Assembly: GCA_025060055.1 (NCBI GenBank)
Contig: JANXCK010000009.1
Span: forward strand, 1-5,030
Direction of reading: 5' to 3'
DNA length: 5,030 bases
Source of the DNA: Fimbriimonadales bacterium
GTDB lineage: Bacteria > Armatimonadota > Fimbriimonadia > Fimbriimonadales > GBS-DC
Part shown: one piece after another, positions 1 through 4,900 of the stretch
Position numbering within the stretch: position 1 is the stretch's first letter
Layout of the letters: every line of letters starts with the position of its first letter
Translations under genes and position numbers: made by a program
Notes under the pieces: model-generated
Told to the model about the DNA's origin: nothing
The model's database searches: none
The model's input: only the letters and a program-made list of their open reading frames with translations

Positions 1-572
1 TCGCCGTGCACGCCTGAGCCAGCGATGTCTTTTTGCAGTCGCCACACCAGCGGGAAGTTCGGGTCTACAATCCAGTCCTGCAGGTAAGTGCCGCGAAAGT
101 GATAAATTTCGCCAATCACGCCCTCGCTAATCAGCTGCTTGGCATACGACACGGCGGGGGCTTTGCGATAGTTGAAGAAGATGCCGTGCTTGACGCCATG
201 CTGCTCGACGGCTTGCACCATCGCGCGGGCTTCGGCGAGGTTGTTGGCAAGGGGCTTCTCGCATAGCACTATCTTGCCGTGCTTAGCTGCCTCGATTGAA
301 ATCGGTGCGTGCAGGTTGCCTGGCGTAGACACATCCACGAGGTCAATATCCTCGCGGGCGACTACTTGCTGCCAGTCGGTGGCGTACTCTTCGAAGCCGT
401 ATTTTTCGGCGGCGGCGCGCACGCGCTCCTCGTGCCGACCGCAAATCACTTTCAGCACAGGTTCGTACTCCAGCTCTGGGAAAAAGTGGCGCACCTGCCG
501 ATAGGCGTTGCTGTGCGCCTTGCCCATAAACTGGTAGCCAATCAGCGCAACATTCAGTTTCCGTTTTGCCAT
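1..572 (-). CDS. Gfo/Idh/MocA-family NAD(P)-dependent oxidoreductase, 3' end outside window
   Basis: The frame is open from an ATG at 572 to the window edge, giving the first 190 residues of a protein that is typically 350-400 residues long. The N-terminal Rossmann fold is visible: strand NVALIG (residues 7-12), then the dinucleotide-binding turn G12-Y-Q-F-M-G17 followed by KAHSNAY. Further on come VDVSTPGNLHAP (79-90) and the family hallmark CEKPLA (104-109), whose Lys106 is the conserved EKP lysine near the active site. The start of the substrate/oligomerisation domain follows (GTYLQDW, 161-167; GSGVHG, 185-190). Members oxidise or reduce sugars, polyols and related compounds with NAD(P); the substrate cannot be read from this part. 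Gln14 sits where the classical GxGxxG has its central glycine. The start is supported by AGGAGGT at 579-585, six bases upstream. The upstream gap is filled by the hairpin array, so the gene is either read through from the parvulin gene or has a promoter I cannot see. The family call is secure and the function is not. Confidence 0.9.
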   Translation of the reverse strand, partial: MAKRKLNVALIGYQFMGKAHSNAYRQVRHFFPELEYEPVLKVICGRHEERVRAAAEKYGFEEYATDWQQVVAREDIDLVDVSTPGNLHAPISIEAAKHGKIVLCEKPLANNLAEARAMVQAVEQHGVKHGIFFNYRKAPAVSYAKQLISEGVIGEIYHFRGTYLQDWIVDPNFPLVWRLQKDIAGSGVHG

Positions 573-590
573 TTCAGCACCTCCTCAACG

Positions 591-878
591 TGGCTTGGAC
601 AGTCCTGTCCAAGCATTAGCACGGACACGACTGTCCGTGCCACAAGTGGCTTGGACAATCGTGTCCAAGCAACAACGTACGGACACGACTGTCCGTGCCA
701 CAAGTGGCTTGGACAATCGTGTCCAAGCAGCAACGCACGGACACGACTGTCCGTGCTACAAGTGGCTTGGACAGTCGTGTCCAAGCAACAACGCACGGAC
801 ACGACTGTCCGTGCCACAAGTGGCTTGGACAATCGTGTCCAAGCAACAACGCACGGACACGACTGTCCGTGCTACAAG
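591..878. repeat. Tandem array of five 56-58-bp double-hairpin units
   Basis: Five consecutive units lie at 591-646 (56 bp), 647-704, 705-762, 763-820 and 821-878 (58 bp each). Each unit has hairpin A (arms GCTTGGACA and TGTCCAAGC, loop ATCG or GTCG; TC with a 10-bp stem in unit 1), a short linker (AACAAC or AGCAAC; ATTA in unit 1) and hairpin B (arms GCACGGACA and TGTCCGTGC, loop CGAC). The join is CCACAAG (units 1, 2, 4) or CTACAAG (units 3, 5). Stem bases are almost invariant. The one arm change, GTAC for GCAC in unit 2, keeps a T-G wobble pair on the strand shown. Differences cluster in loops and linkers. A and B are near inverted copies of one another: the reverse complement of A has loop CGAT and differs from B mainly at two stem pairs (TT/AA against AC/GT). 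The array fills the gap between the parvulin stop (881-883) and the oxidoreductase Shine-Dalgarno. No T-tract follows the stems, so these are not ordinary intrinsic terminators. Confidence 0.95.
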
Positions 879-880
879 GG

Positions 881-2035
881 TTAGCGTGGCGTGGGACGCG
901 CAGCGGGCGGACGCGGAGCGTCGCCTTGCTGTTGTGCCGCCTCGTCTGGATTGAACGGCTTGACAATCGTGTTCGTAATCTTCGCTTTGGACTGCAGCTG
1001 GCGCACATAGTCGCCAATCTGGATGCGCACGGCTTGCTCGCGCAGGTCCTTTTGCTCTTCAGGCGATGCCATCGATCCTGTGCGCTCCTTGCGAAGGATC
1101 ATAAAGGTGCCCATCGAGCGGAACGGCTCCGAGACTTGACCTGGTTGCAGTGCTTCCAGTTTCTCGCGCACATCGGGCACGATGAAGTTCTTGTTCTGCC
1201 AGTTCATCTTGCCCCCGCGGTCTTTGCTGAACGGGTCTTCGGAGTATTCCTTGACGGCTTCAGCGAAGTCCAGCCCTTGCTGGATTTTCTCATACGCCTC
1301 ACGTGCCTTCGCTTCGGCAGCGGAGGCGTTCTCCTCCTGCTGTTCGGGCGAGTTGCCCTGAATGCGGATGACAATCTGGCTGTACTCGATGAAATCGTCA
1401 AGGTTCACCTGCCGCTCCACGAGTTTTTCTGCCAGCATCTGGATGCGGACTCGTGCGAACAACCGGCTGGGCGGGAACTGGTTGCGCTTGAGGAAGTCTT
1501 CCAAGCTCATACCAGGCGGAACTTGTGCCTCAGCATTTTGGAGCTGCTGCCTGTAGCGCGCCTCGACTTCTGAATCGGGCACTGACACACCTTGCGCTCG
1601 CGCCTCTTGCAAGATAACCCGCTCCAGAATCAGCTCCTCGACAGCGGTAGCGGCGAACCAGTCGTAGCAGACTTGGATGAGTTCGCTGGCGCGGATGGGT
1701 TCGTCGTTCACGCTGGCGACGATGGTGTCGCCTGTAGGCAGAGGCGCAGGGCGATACTGTTGCGCCGATGGGGTCTGAGGCTGAGGCGTTGCCTGTTGAG
1801 CGACTTTAGGTGGATCGGGTTGCTTTGCGGTCGGCTGCTTCGGCTGCGTCGACGGCTTGGGCTGCGCCTGCCGACGCTGCTGGCTCTGTGGTTTCTGCGG
1901 TTGCGAACGCTGTCGGGTCTGCTGGCTCCAAGTCTCCTGCTTGGTTTTTTGATTCGAATGTTGCACCATGCCCGCAACGGGGCTGAGAGCAATAGCCAAA
2001 CCCAAAATGCTCAGTATGCCGTACTGGTATTTCAT
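881..2035 (-). CDS. Exported parvulin-type (SurA/PrsA-like) peptidyl-prolyl isomerase or chaperone
   Basis: A 384-residue protein. Residues 1-22 look like a Sec signal peptide or membrane anchor (hydrophobic from I7 to A21, no lipobox cysteine). Residues about 25-100 are an extremely Gln/Pro/Lys-rich linker of low complexity. Residues 103-208 resemble the helical SurA N-domain, opening with VASVNDEPI and continuing with amphipathic helices. A parvulin-like domain spans about 217-318, recognisable from LDFAEAVKEYSEDPFS (255-270), RGGKMNW (273-279), VPDV, then LQPGQVSEPF (296-305). A helix and a Pro/Ala-rich tail close the protein. The family assists folding of exported and outer-envelope proteins. 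The two histidines usual in parvulin active sites are not evident: SQIVI (219-223) stands where RHIL is common, and GTFMI (309-313) where GYHI is common. Isomerase activity is therefore doubtful and chaperone use more likely. The start is set by AGGAGGT at 2041-2047, five bases from ATG. It lies downstream of uppS after an 87-bp gap. Confidence 0.86.
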   Translation of the reverse strand: MKYQYGILSILGLAIALSPVAGMVQHSNQKTKQETWSQQTRQRSQPQKPQSQQRRQAQPKPSTQPKQPTAKQPDPPKVAQQATPQPQTPSAQQYRPAPLPTGDTIVASVNDEPIRASELIQVCYDWFAATAVEELILERVILQEARAQGVSVPDSEVEARYRQQLQNAEAQVPPGMSLEDFLKRNQFPPSRLFARVRIQMLAEKLVERQVNLDDFIEYSQIVIRIQGNSPEQQEENASAAEAKAREAYEKIQQGLDFAEAVKEYSEDPFSKDRGGKMNWQNKNFIVPDVREKLEALQPGQVSEPFRSMGTFMILRKERTGSMASPEEQKDLREQAVRIQIGDYVRQLQSKAKITNTIVKPFNPDEAAQQQGDAPRPPAARPTPR

Positions 2036-2122
2036 TCCTTACCTCCTGTACCTAAGGGTTGGTTCGACGCATTCGGCAAAGTTTCCTGCCGATTTTGCGA
2101 GGTCTAAAGGTTTGGACAGGTC
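2036..2122. other. Spacer between uppS and the parvulin gene with a small inverted repeat
   Basis: This 87-bp spacer contains a perfect 6-bp inverted repeat, TCGGCA at 2073-2078 and TGCCGA at 2087-2092, with an 8-base loop. On the plus strand TTTT follows it directly, but no plus-strand gene would use it. On the minus (coding) strand the stem is preceded by AAAA rather than followed by T's, so it is a poor terminator for uppS. It could be an operator or mRNA stem, or chance. The Shine-Dalgarno of the parvulin gene is at 2041-2047. I see no convincing -35/-10 pair. Confidence 0.4.
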
Positions 2123-2896
2123 TCATGAGCAGTCGCCTGCGGGTTCCAAGATGCCGCCGAACTTGCGCTGTCGCCTCTGGAAGTCCACAATCGCCTCAAT
2201 CAGATGCTCCATCGTGAAGTCGGGCCACAACACGGGCGTGATATACAGCTCGGTGTAGGCGGTTTGCCACAGTAGGAAGTTGCTGGTGCGCTGCTCTCCT
2301 GCGGTGCGAATCAGCAAATCGGGGTCGGGCAAGTCGGGCTGGTACAAAAATGCGCGGACGGTGTCCTCATCAATCGCGCTTGGGTCGAGGCGTCCAGCTT
2401 GCACTGCGTGGGCAATAACGCGAATGGCGTCCACCAGTTCGGCGCGTCCTCCGTAGTTGACCGCCAAGTGCAAGATGATACGCCGATTGTGCGCGGTCAT
2501 CTGCTCGGCGCGGCGCAGGATTGCCTGCAGGTCGGGCGCGAGTTCGTGTATTCGCCCGCTGAACCGAATCTGCACGCCGTTGCGCATCATCACGGGCAGC
2601 TCCTCGCGGGCAGAGCGTTCCAGAAGGCGCATCAGCCCTTCGACCTCGTCGCGTGGACGGCGCCAGTTTTCGGTGCTGAAGGTGTAGAGCGAGAGAACCT
2701 CGATACCCAGTTCGGCGCAGCCCAGCACCATGCGACGCACGGTGCTGTGTCCATTCGCGTGCCCAACAAGGCGGTTCAGCCCGCGTGCGCGTGCCCAACG
2801 CCCGTTGCCGTCCATAATCATGGCGATATGGCGCGGCAGGCGCGTCAGGTCTACGCCGCGCCGTACCGCCTCCGCTCGCCAATCCGCTACCTGCAT
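2123..2896 (-). CDS. uppS: Isoprenyl transferase, (di-trans,poly-cis)-undecaprenyl diphosphate synthase family
   Basis: This cis-prenyltransferase adds isopentenyl diphosphate units to farnesyl (or a shorter) diphosphate to make the polyprenyl diphosphate carrier for peptidoglycan and other envelope polymers. It acts at the inner face of the membrane. At 257 residues it has the usual length. The signature regions are in order: IAMIMDGNGRWA (24-35) with the catalytic Asp29, GHANG (45-49), YTFSTENWRRP (71-81), RFSGRI (111-116), NYGGRAEL (147-154), and DPDLLIRTAGEQRTSNFLLW (191-210) with the diphosphate-binding arginines and the Mg-binding glutamate E216 in TELY. The RTGGE variant here is RTAGE, a mild change. 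The stop of frr lies 11 bases upstream. The nearest GGAGGT (2912-2917, inside the end of frr) is 15 bases from the ATG, too far for normal use, and only a G-rich GGCGGGG abuts the start, so translational coupling to frr is likely. The next gene is not the cdsA commonly found here. Confidence 0.96.
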   Translation of the reverse strand: MQVADWRAEAVRRGVDLTRLPRHIAMIMDGNGRWARARGLNRLVGHANGHSTVRRMVLGCAELGIEVLSLYTFSTENWRRPRDEVEGLMRLLERSAREELPVMMRNGVQIRFSGRIHELAPDLQAILRRAEQMTAHNRRIILHLAVNYGGRAELVDAIRVIAHAVQAGRLDPSAIDEDTVRAFLYQPDLPDPDLLIRTAGEQRTSNFLLWQTAYTELYITPVLWPDFTMEHLIEAIVDFQRRQRKFGGILEPAGDCS

Positions 2897-2907
2897 CCCC
2901 GCCCGAC

Positions 2908-3495
2908 TCAGACCTCCATCAGCTCCTCATCCTTCGCCTTCTGAATCTTGTCGACCTCCTCAATGTATTTATGAGTGAGCTTCTCCATCTGCTGCTCATG
3001 GCGTTTGAGCTCGTCTTCGGAGATTTGTTTGTTCTTCTGCATTTGGCGCAGGTGTTCGTGCAGGTCGCGCCGAATGTTGCGGACGGCGACGCGAGCTTCC
3101 TCAGCGCGTTTATGCACCTGCTTAATCAGCTCTTTGCGCCGCTCTTCGGTCAGCGGGGGCAGCGTGATACGCAGTGTGCGCCCATCGCTCACGGGGTTCA
3201 CGCCAAGGTCAGACCTCTGGATTGCCTTTTCAATCGCGGGAACCGCCGATTGATCCCAGGGCTGTATAAGTAGTTGGCGCGGTTCGGGCACGGTGATGGA
3301 CGCCAGATGCTGCAGTTGCATCGGCGTGCCGTGGTAGTCAACGGTGATGCGCTCGACCATCGCGGGGTTCGCGCGTCCCGTGCGATAGCCCGCGAGGTCT
3401 TGCTTGAGGTGTTCAATCGCGTGCTTCATCCGCTCTTCGGCGTCTTTGAACAACACATCTGCACTGGCTGGGGTACTCAGTTCGTGTTTTCCCAT
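2908..3495 (-). CDS. frr: Ribosome recycling factor
   Basis: RRF works with EF-G and GTP to split the post-termination ribosome into subunits. The protein has 195 residues against about 185 usually; the extra is a short N-terminal tail of roughly ten residues. Visible hallmarks are the three-helix bundle surrounding domain II: YRTGRANPAMVERI (37-50), then VDYHGTPMQLQHLASI (52-67), VPEPRQLLIQPWD (69-81), the repeated-turn region GVNPVSDGRTLRITLPPLTEERR (98-120, quoted only by its ends: GVNPVSDGR and LTEERR), and RVAVRNIRRD (135-144), which includes the conserved functional arginine. The long charged C-terminal helix ends ELMEV. AAGGAGG at 3504-3510 sits eight bases before the ATG and shares the last base of the pyrH stop, which fixes the start and implies coupled translation. 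It follows pyrH by 14 bases and precedes uppS by 11, the classic pyrH-frr-uppS run. Confidence 0.98.
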   Translation of the reverse strand: MGKHELSTPASADVLFKDAEERMKHAIEHLKQDLAGYRTGRANPAMVERITVDYHGTPMQLQHLASITVPEPRQLLIQPWDQSAVPAIEKAIQRSDLGVNPVSDGRTLRITLPPLTEERRKELIKQVHKRAEEARVAVRNIRRDLHEHLRQMQKNKQISEDELKRHEQQMEKLTHKYIEEVDKIQKAKDEELMEV

Positions 3496-3509
3496 GCTGG
3501 TTGCCTCCT

Positions 3510-4247
3510 TCAGAATAGTGTGTGGCGTATGGTGGTGCCGATAGGCTCGCCTAAAGCGATTCGGCGCAGGTTGCCTGGCTCCCAGATATTAAAAACGACC
3601 ACCTCCATCGTGCGTTCCATACAGAGCGTGAAGGCGGTCAAATCCATGATGCGTAGCTGGCGTTGGAGGGCTTCTTCGAACGAGAGCGTTTCGAACTTGA
3701 CGGCGTCGGGATGCTGGCGTGGGTCGCGATCGTACACGCCGTCGACATTCGTCGCTTTGAGCAGCGCGTCGGCGTTGAGTTCCACCGCACGCAGCGAGGC
3801 GGCGGTGTCGGTCGTGAAAAACGGGTTGCCCGTGCCCGCCGCGAGAATCACGATGCGCCCTTTCTCAAGATGGCGTAGCGCACGCCGTCGGATGAAGGGT
3901 TCCGCCACCGCTTGCATCGCAATCGCCGATTGCACGCGCGTATCGACGCCTTGACGCTCAATCGCTGCCTGCAACGCCAGCGCGTTAATCACAGTCGCCA
4001 GCATGCCCATGTAGTCGGCAGTGGCGTGTTCGATGCCCGTGGTGGCAATGGCTGCGCCCCGCACGATGTTGCCGCCCCCCACCACGACAGCGGTCTGCAC
4101 GCCCAGCTGGTGAACGGCAATCACCTCGCGTGCGAGATAATCGATGGCTTCGGGGTCTAATCCGATGCCCTGTGCGCCCGCAAACGCCTCCCCGCTTAGC
4201 TTAATCAGCACACGCCGCCACCGCGGCTGCAACGCAGCGCCTTCCAT
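3510..4247 (-). CDS. pyrH: UMP kinase (uridylate kinase, amino acid kinase family)
   Basis: PyrH phosphorylates UMP to UDP with ATP, the committed step to all other pyrimidine nucleotides. The bacterial enzyme is a hexamer, usually GTP-activated and UTP-inhibited. The 245-residue length is typical. Motifs in order: VLIKLSGEAF (13-22, phosphate-binding lysine 16), VVVGGGNIVRG (54-64), DYMGMLATVINALAL (78-92) with the UMP-binding aspartate, AAGTGNPFFTTDTAA (136-150), LLKATNVDGVYDRDP (162-176), and MDLTAFTLCME (201-211). The ATG at 4247 gives a start seven or so residues longer than the conserved core and has no Shine-Dalgarno at proper distance. A TATACT hexamer at 4262-4257 lies nine bases upstream, so transcription would begin within about three bases of the ATG. 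TTG codon 6, preceded by AAGG inside the gene, is an alternative start. The gene follows rplT rather than the usual rpsB-tsf. Confidence 0.97.
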   Translation of the reverse strand: MEGAALQPRWRRVLIKLSGEAFAGAQGIGLDPEAIDYLAREVIAVHQLGVQTAVVVGGGNIVRGAAIATTGIEHATADYMGMLATVINALALQAAIERQGVDTRVQSAIAMQAVAEPFIRRRALRHLEKGRIVILAAGTGNPFFTTDTAASLRAVELNADALLKATNVDGVYDRDPRQHPDAVKFETLSFEEALQRQLRIMDLTAFTLCMERTMEVVVFNIWEPGNLRRIALGEPIGTTIRHTLF

Positions 4248-4256
4248 CCCAAAGTA

Positions 4257-4262
4257 AGTATA
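4257..4262 (-). promoter_or_regulatory. Probable -10 hexamer of a near-leaderless pyrH promoter
   Basis: On the minus strand the hexamer reads TATACT, five of six bases identical to TATAAT. Counting six to seven bases downstream puts transcription start around 4250-4249, only two or three bases before the pyrH ATG. This fits the absence of a Shine-Dalgarno there. No good -35 (TTGACA-like) lies 16-18 bases upstream, where the sequence is CCTGCC or close to it, so the assignment rests on the -10 and its position. Confidence 0.5.
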
Positions 4263-4266
4263 CCTT

Positions 4267-4279
4267 GTACGGACACGAC
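4267..4279. repeat. Orphan half-arm of the hairpin repeat family
   Basis: The 13 bases GTACGGACACGAC are identical to the left arm plus loop of hairpin B in array unit 2 (676-688), but the right arm (TGTCCGTGC) is missing and is replaced by unrelated sequence. It looks like a decayed or truncated copy. It sits in the -35 zone of the putative pyrH promoter. With 13 bases a chance match is unlikely, but it remains possible. Confidence 0.55.
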
Positions 4280-4323
4280 GGCAGGCATACTGCGCTCTCT
4301 AAGAGGCTGTTTGAAGTCGTACC

Positions 4324-4349
4324 GCGTAGCGTCGGCGTCTCGCCGACGC
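4324..4349. repeat. Left copy of a 26-bp inverted repeat
   Basis: It begins GCGTAGCGTC and contains hairpin 1. It is the exact reverse complement of 4476-4501 and bounds the four inner hairpins at 4362-4467. Because each copy is itself a hairpin, the pair can fold separately or against each other. Confidence 0.9.
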
Positions 4350-4475
4350 AGGCGCCTCGTGGCTTGGGCGTCTCGCCCAAGCACCCGTGGCTTGGACAAT
4401 CGTGTCCAAGCCACCACGCACGGACACGACTGTCCGTGCGACGCGGCACGGGCTTCCAGCCCGTGCCACGCAGGG

Positions 4476-4501
4476 GCGTCGGCGAGACGCCGACGCTACG
4501 C
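4476..4501. repeat. Right copy of the 26-bp inverted repeat
   Basis: It ends CGACGCTACGC and contains hairpin 6. It is the exact reverse complement of 4324-4349. The motif GCTACGC at its end recurs at 4532-4538 across the rplT stop codon, which may be chance. Confidence 0.9.
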
Positions 4502-4532
4502 ACTGAGACTCCTAAAGAGCCTCTTGGGCGTG

Positions 4533-4886
4533 CTACGCAGTAGGGCGCACCGAGTCCACGAGCATCTTGAACGCTTCGGGGTCGTGGATTGCCATTTCCG
4601 AGAGTTGCTTGCGGTTGATTTCGATGCCGCGTTCGCTGAGCGCGTGGATGAACTCGTGGTAGCGAATGCCGTGCATCCGACAGGCGGCGCTGATACGAGT
4701 GATCCACAGGCGGCGGAAATCGCGCTTGCGCTGTCGCCGATCGCGATAGGCATACTGAAGCGACTTCATCACCTGTTCGTTCGCCTTGCGGAACAGGCGG
4801 CTTTTCGCGCCGTAGTAGCCTTCTGCCAGTTTGAGTATTTTCTTATGACGGCGTCGAGTTACCGTTCCACCTTTCACGCGTGCCAT
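4533..4886 (-). CDS. rplT: Large-subunit ribosomal protein bL20
   Basis: A 117-residue protein, the normal length for bL20, which binds 23S rRNA early in 50S assembly. It opens MARVKGG and has the long basic N-terminal extension (RRRHKKILKLAEGYYGAKSR, residues 11-30), then QYAYRDRRQRKRDFRRLWI (44-62), RISAACRMHGIRYHEF (64-79), and the globular end LSERGIEINRKQLSEMAI (83-100). The ATG at 4886 is chosen over the longer in-frame ATG at 4928 because the family starts MARVK, because AGGAGGAGG (4892-4900) lies five bases upstream, and because the longer form would overlap rpmI. In many bacteria bL20 represses its own infC-rpmI-rplT operon; the leader where that would occur is outside the window. 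The stop is directly followed by the hairpin element, which may mark the 3' end of this operon. Confidence 0.98.
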   Translation of the reverse strand: MARVKGGTVTRRRHKKILKLAEGYYGAKSRLFRKANEQVMKSLQYAYRDRRQRKRDFRRLWITRISAACRMHGIRYHEFIHALSERGIEINRKQLSEMAIHDPEAFKMLVDSVRPTA

Positions 4887-4891
4887 AGTAG

Positions 4892-4900
4892 CCTCCTCCT
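4892..4900 (-). promoter_or_regulatory. Ribosome binding site of rplT overlapping the rpmI stop
   Basis: The minus strand reads AGGAGGAGG, whose first A is the last base of the rpmI TGA, with five bases between it and the rplT ATG. It decides the 4886 start and suggests that ribosomes finishing rpmI reinitiate on rplT. The same arrangement is used at pyrH-frr. Confidence 0.85.

Larger units (their letters stand above)
4301..4525. repeat. Nested six-hairpin element with inverted termini (MITE/REP-like)
   Basis: From left to right: outer inverted repeat AAGAGGCT (4301-4308, paired with AGCCTCTT 4518-4525); hairpin 1 at 4329-4349 (arms GCGTCGGCG/CGCCGACGC, loop TCT); hairpin 2 at 4362-4382 (GCTTGGGCG/CGCCCAAGC, loop TCT); hairpin 3 at 4387-4414 (12-bp stem GTGGCTTGGACA/TGTCCAAGCCAC, loop ATCG); hairpin 4 at 4417-4440 (CGCACGGACA/TGTCCGTGCG, loop CGAC); hairpin 5 at 4445-4467 (GGCACGGGCT/AGCCCGTGCC, loop TCC); hairpin 6 at 4476-4496 (GCGTCGGCG/CGCCGACGC, loop AGA). 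Hairpins 1 and 6 with their flanks form an exact 26-bp inverted pair (4324-4349 and 4476-4501). An 8-bp palindrome AGGCGCCT lies between hairpins 1 and 2. Hairpins 3 and 4 match the A and B hairpins of the array at 591-878. The element starts 54 bases upstream of the pyrH ATG and ends seven bases after the rplT stop. No open frame in it looks like a protein, and no target-site duplication is obvious, so mobility is an inference. Confidence 0.85.

Noticed and set aside
591..878. CRISPR array
   Set aside because: The entire 58-bp unit repeats, with no unique spacers, and no cas genes are in the window.
309..1573. Several overlapping open frames on both strands through the hairpin array, with repeated peptides rich in Cys, Arg and Ser
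   Set aside because: The unit length of 58 is not a multiple of three, so the frame rotates from unit to unit. The frames stay open only because the repeats happen to lack stops, they have no Shine-Dalgarno, and they run antisense into the oxidoreductase and parvulin genes.
2111..2119. TTGGACAG near the uppS stop as another arm of the hairpin family
   Set aside because: Only eight bases match and there is no partner arm or linker, so it is compatible with chance.
4329..4496. Intrinsic terminator for the rpmI-rplT operon
   Set aside because: Stems are strong but none is followed by a T-run on the minus strand. Termination may still occur here, but the sequence does not show a classical signal.
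4295..4530. Target-site duplication flanking the element
   Set aside because: The bases outside AAGAGGCT (left CTCTCT, right GGGCGT) do not match each other, so no insertion footprint can be claimed.
4201..4707. Open frames over the nested element, on both strands, with proline/arginine-rich peptides
   Set aside because: They are translations of hairpin repeats that overlap rplT and pyrH in other frames. Such peptides are familiar artefacts of palindromic repeats in annotated genomes.
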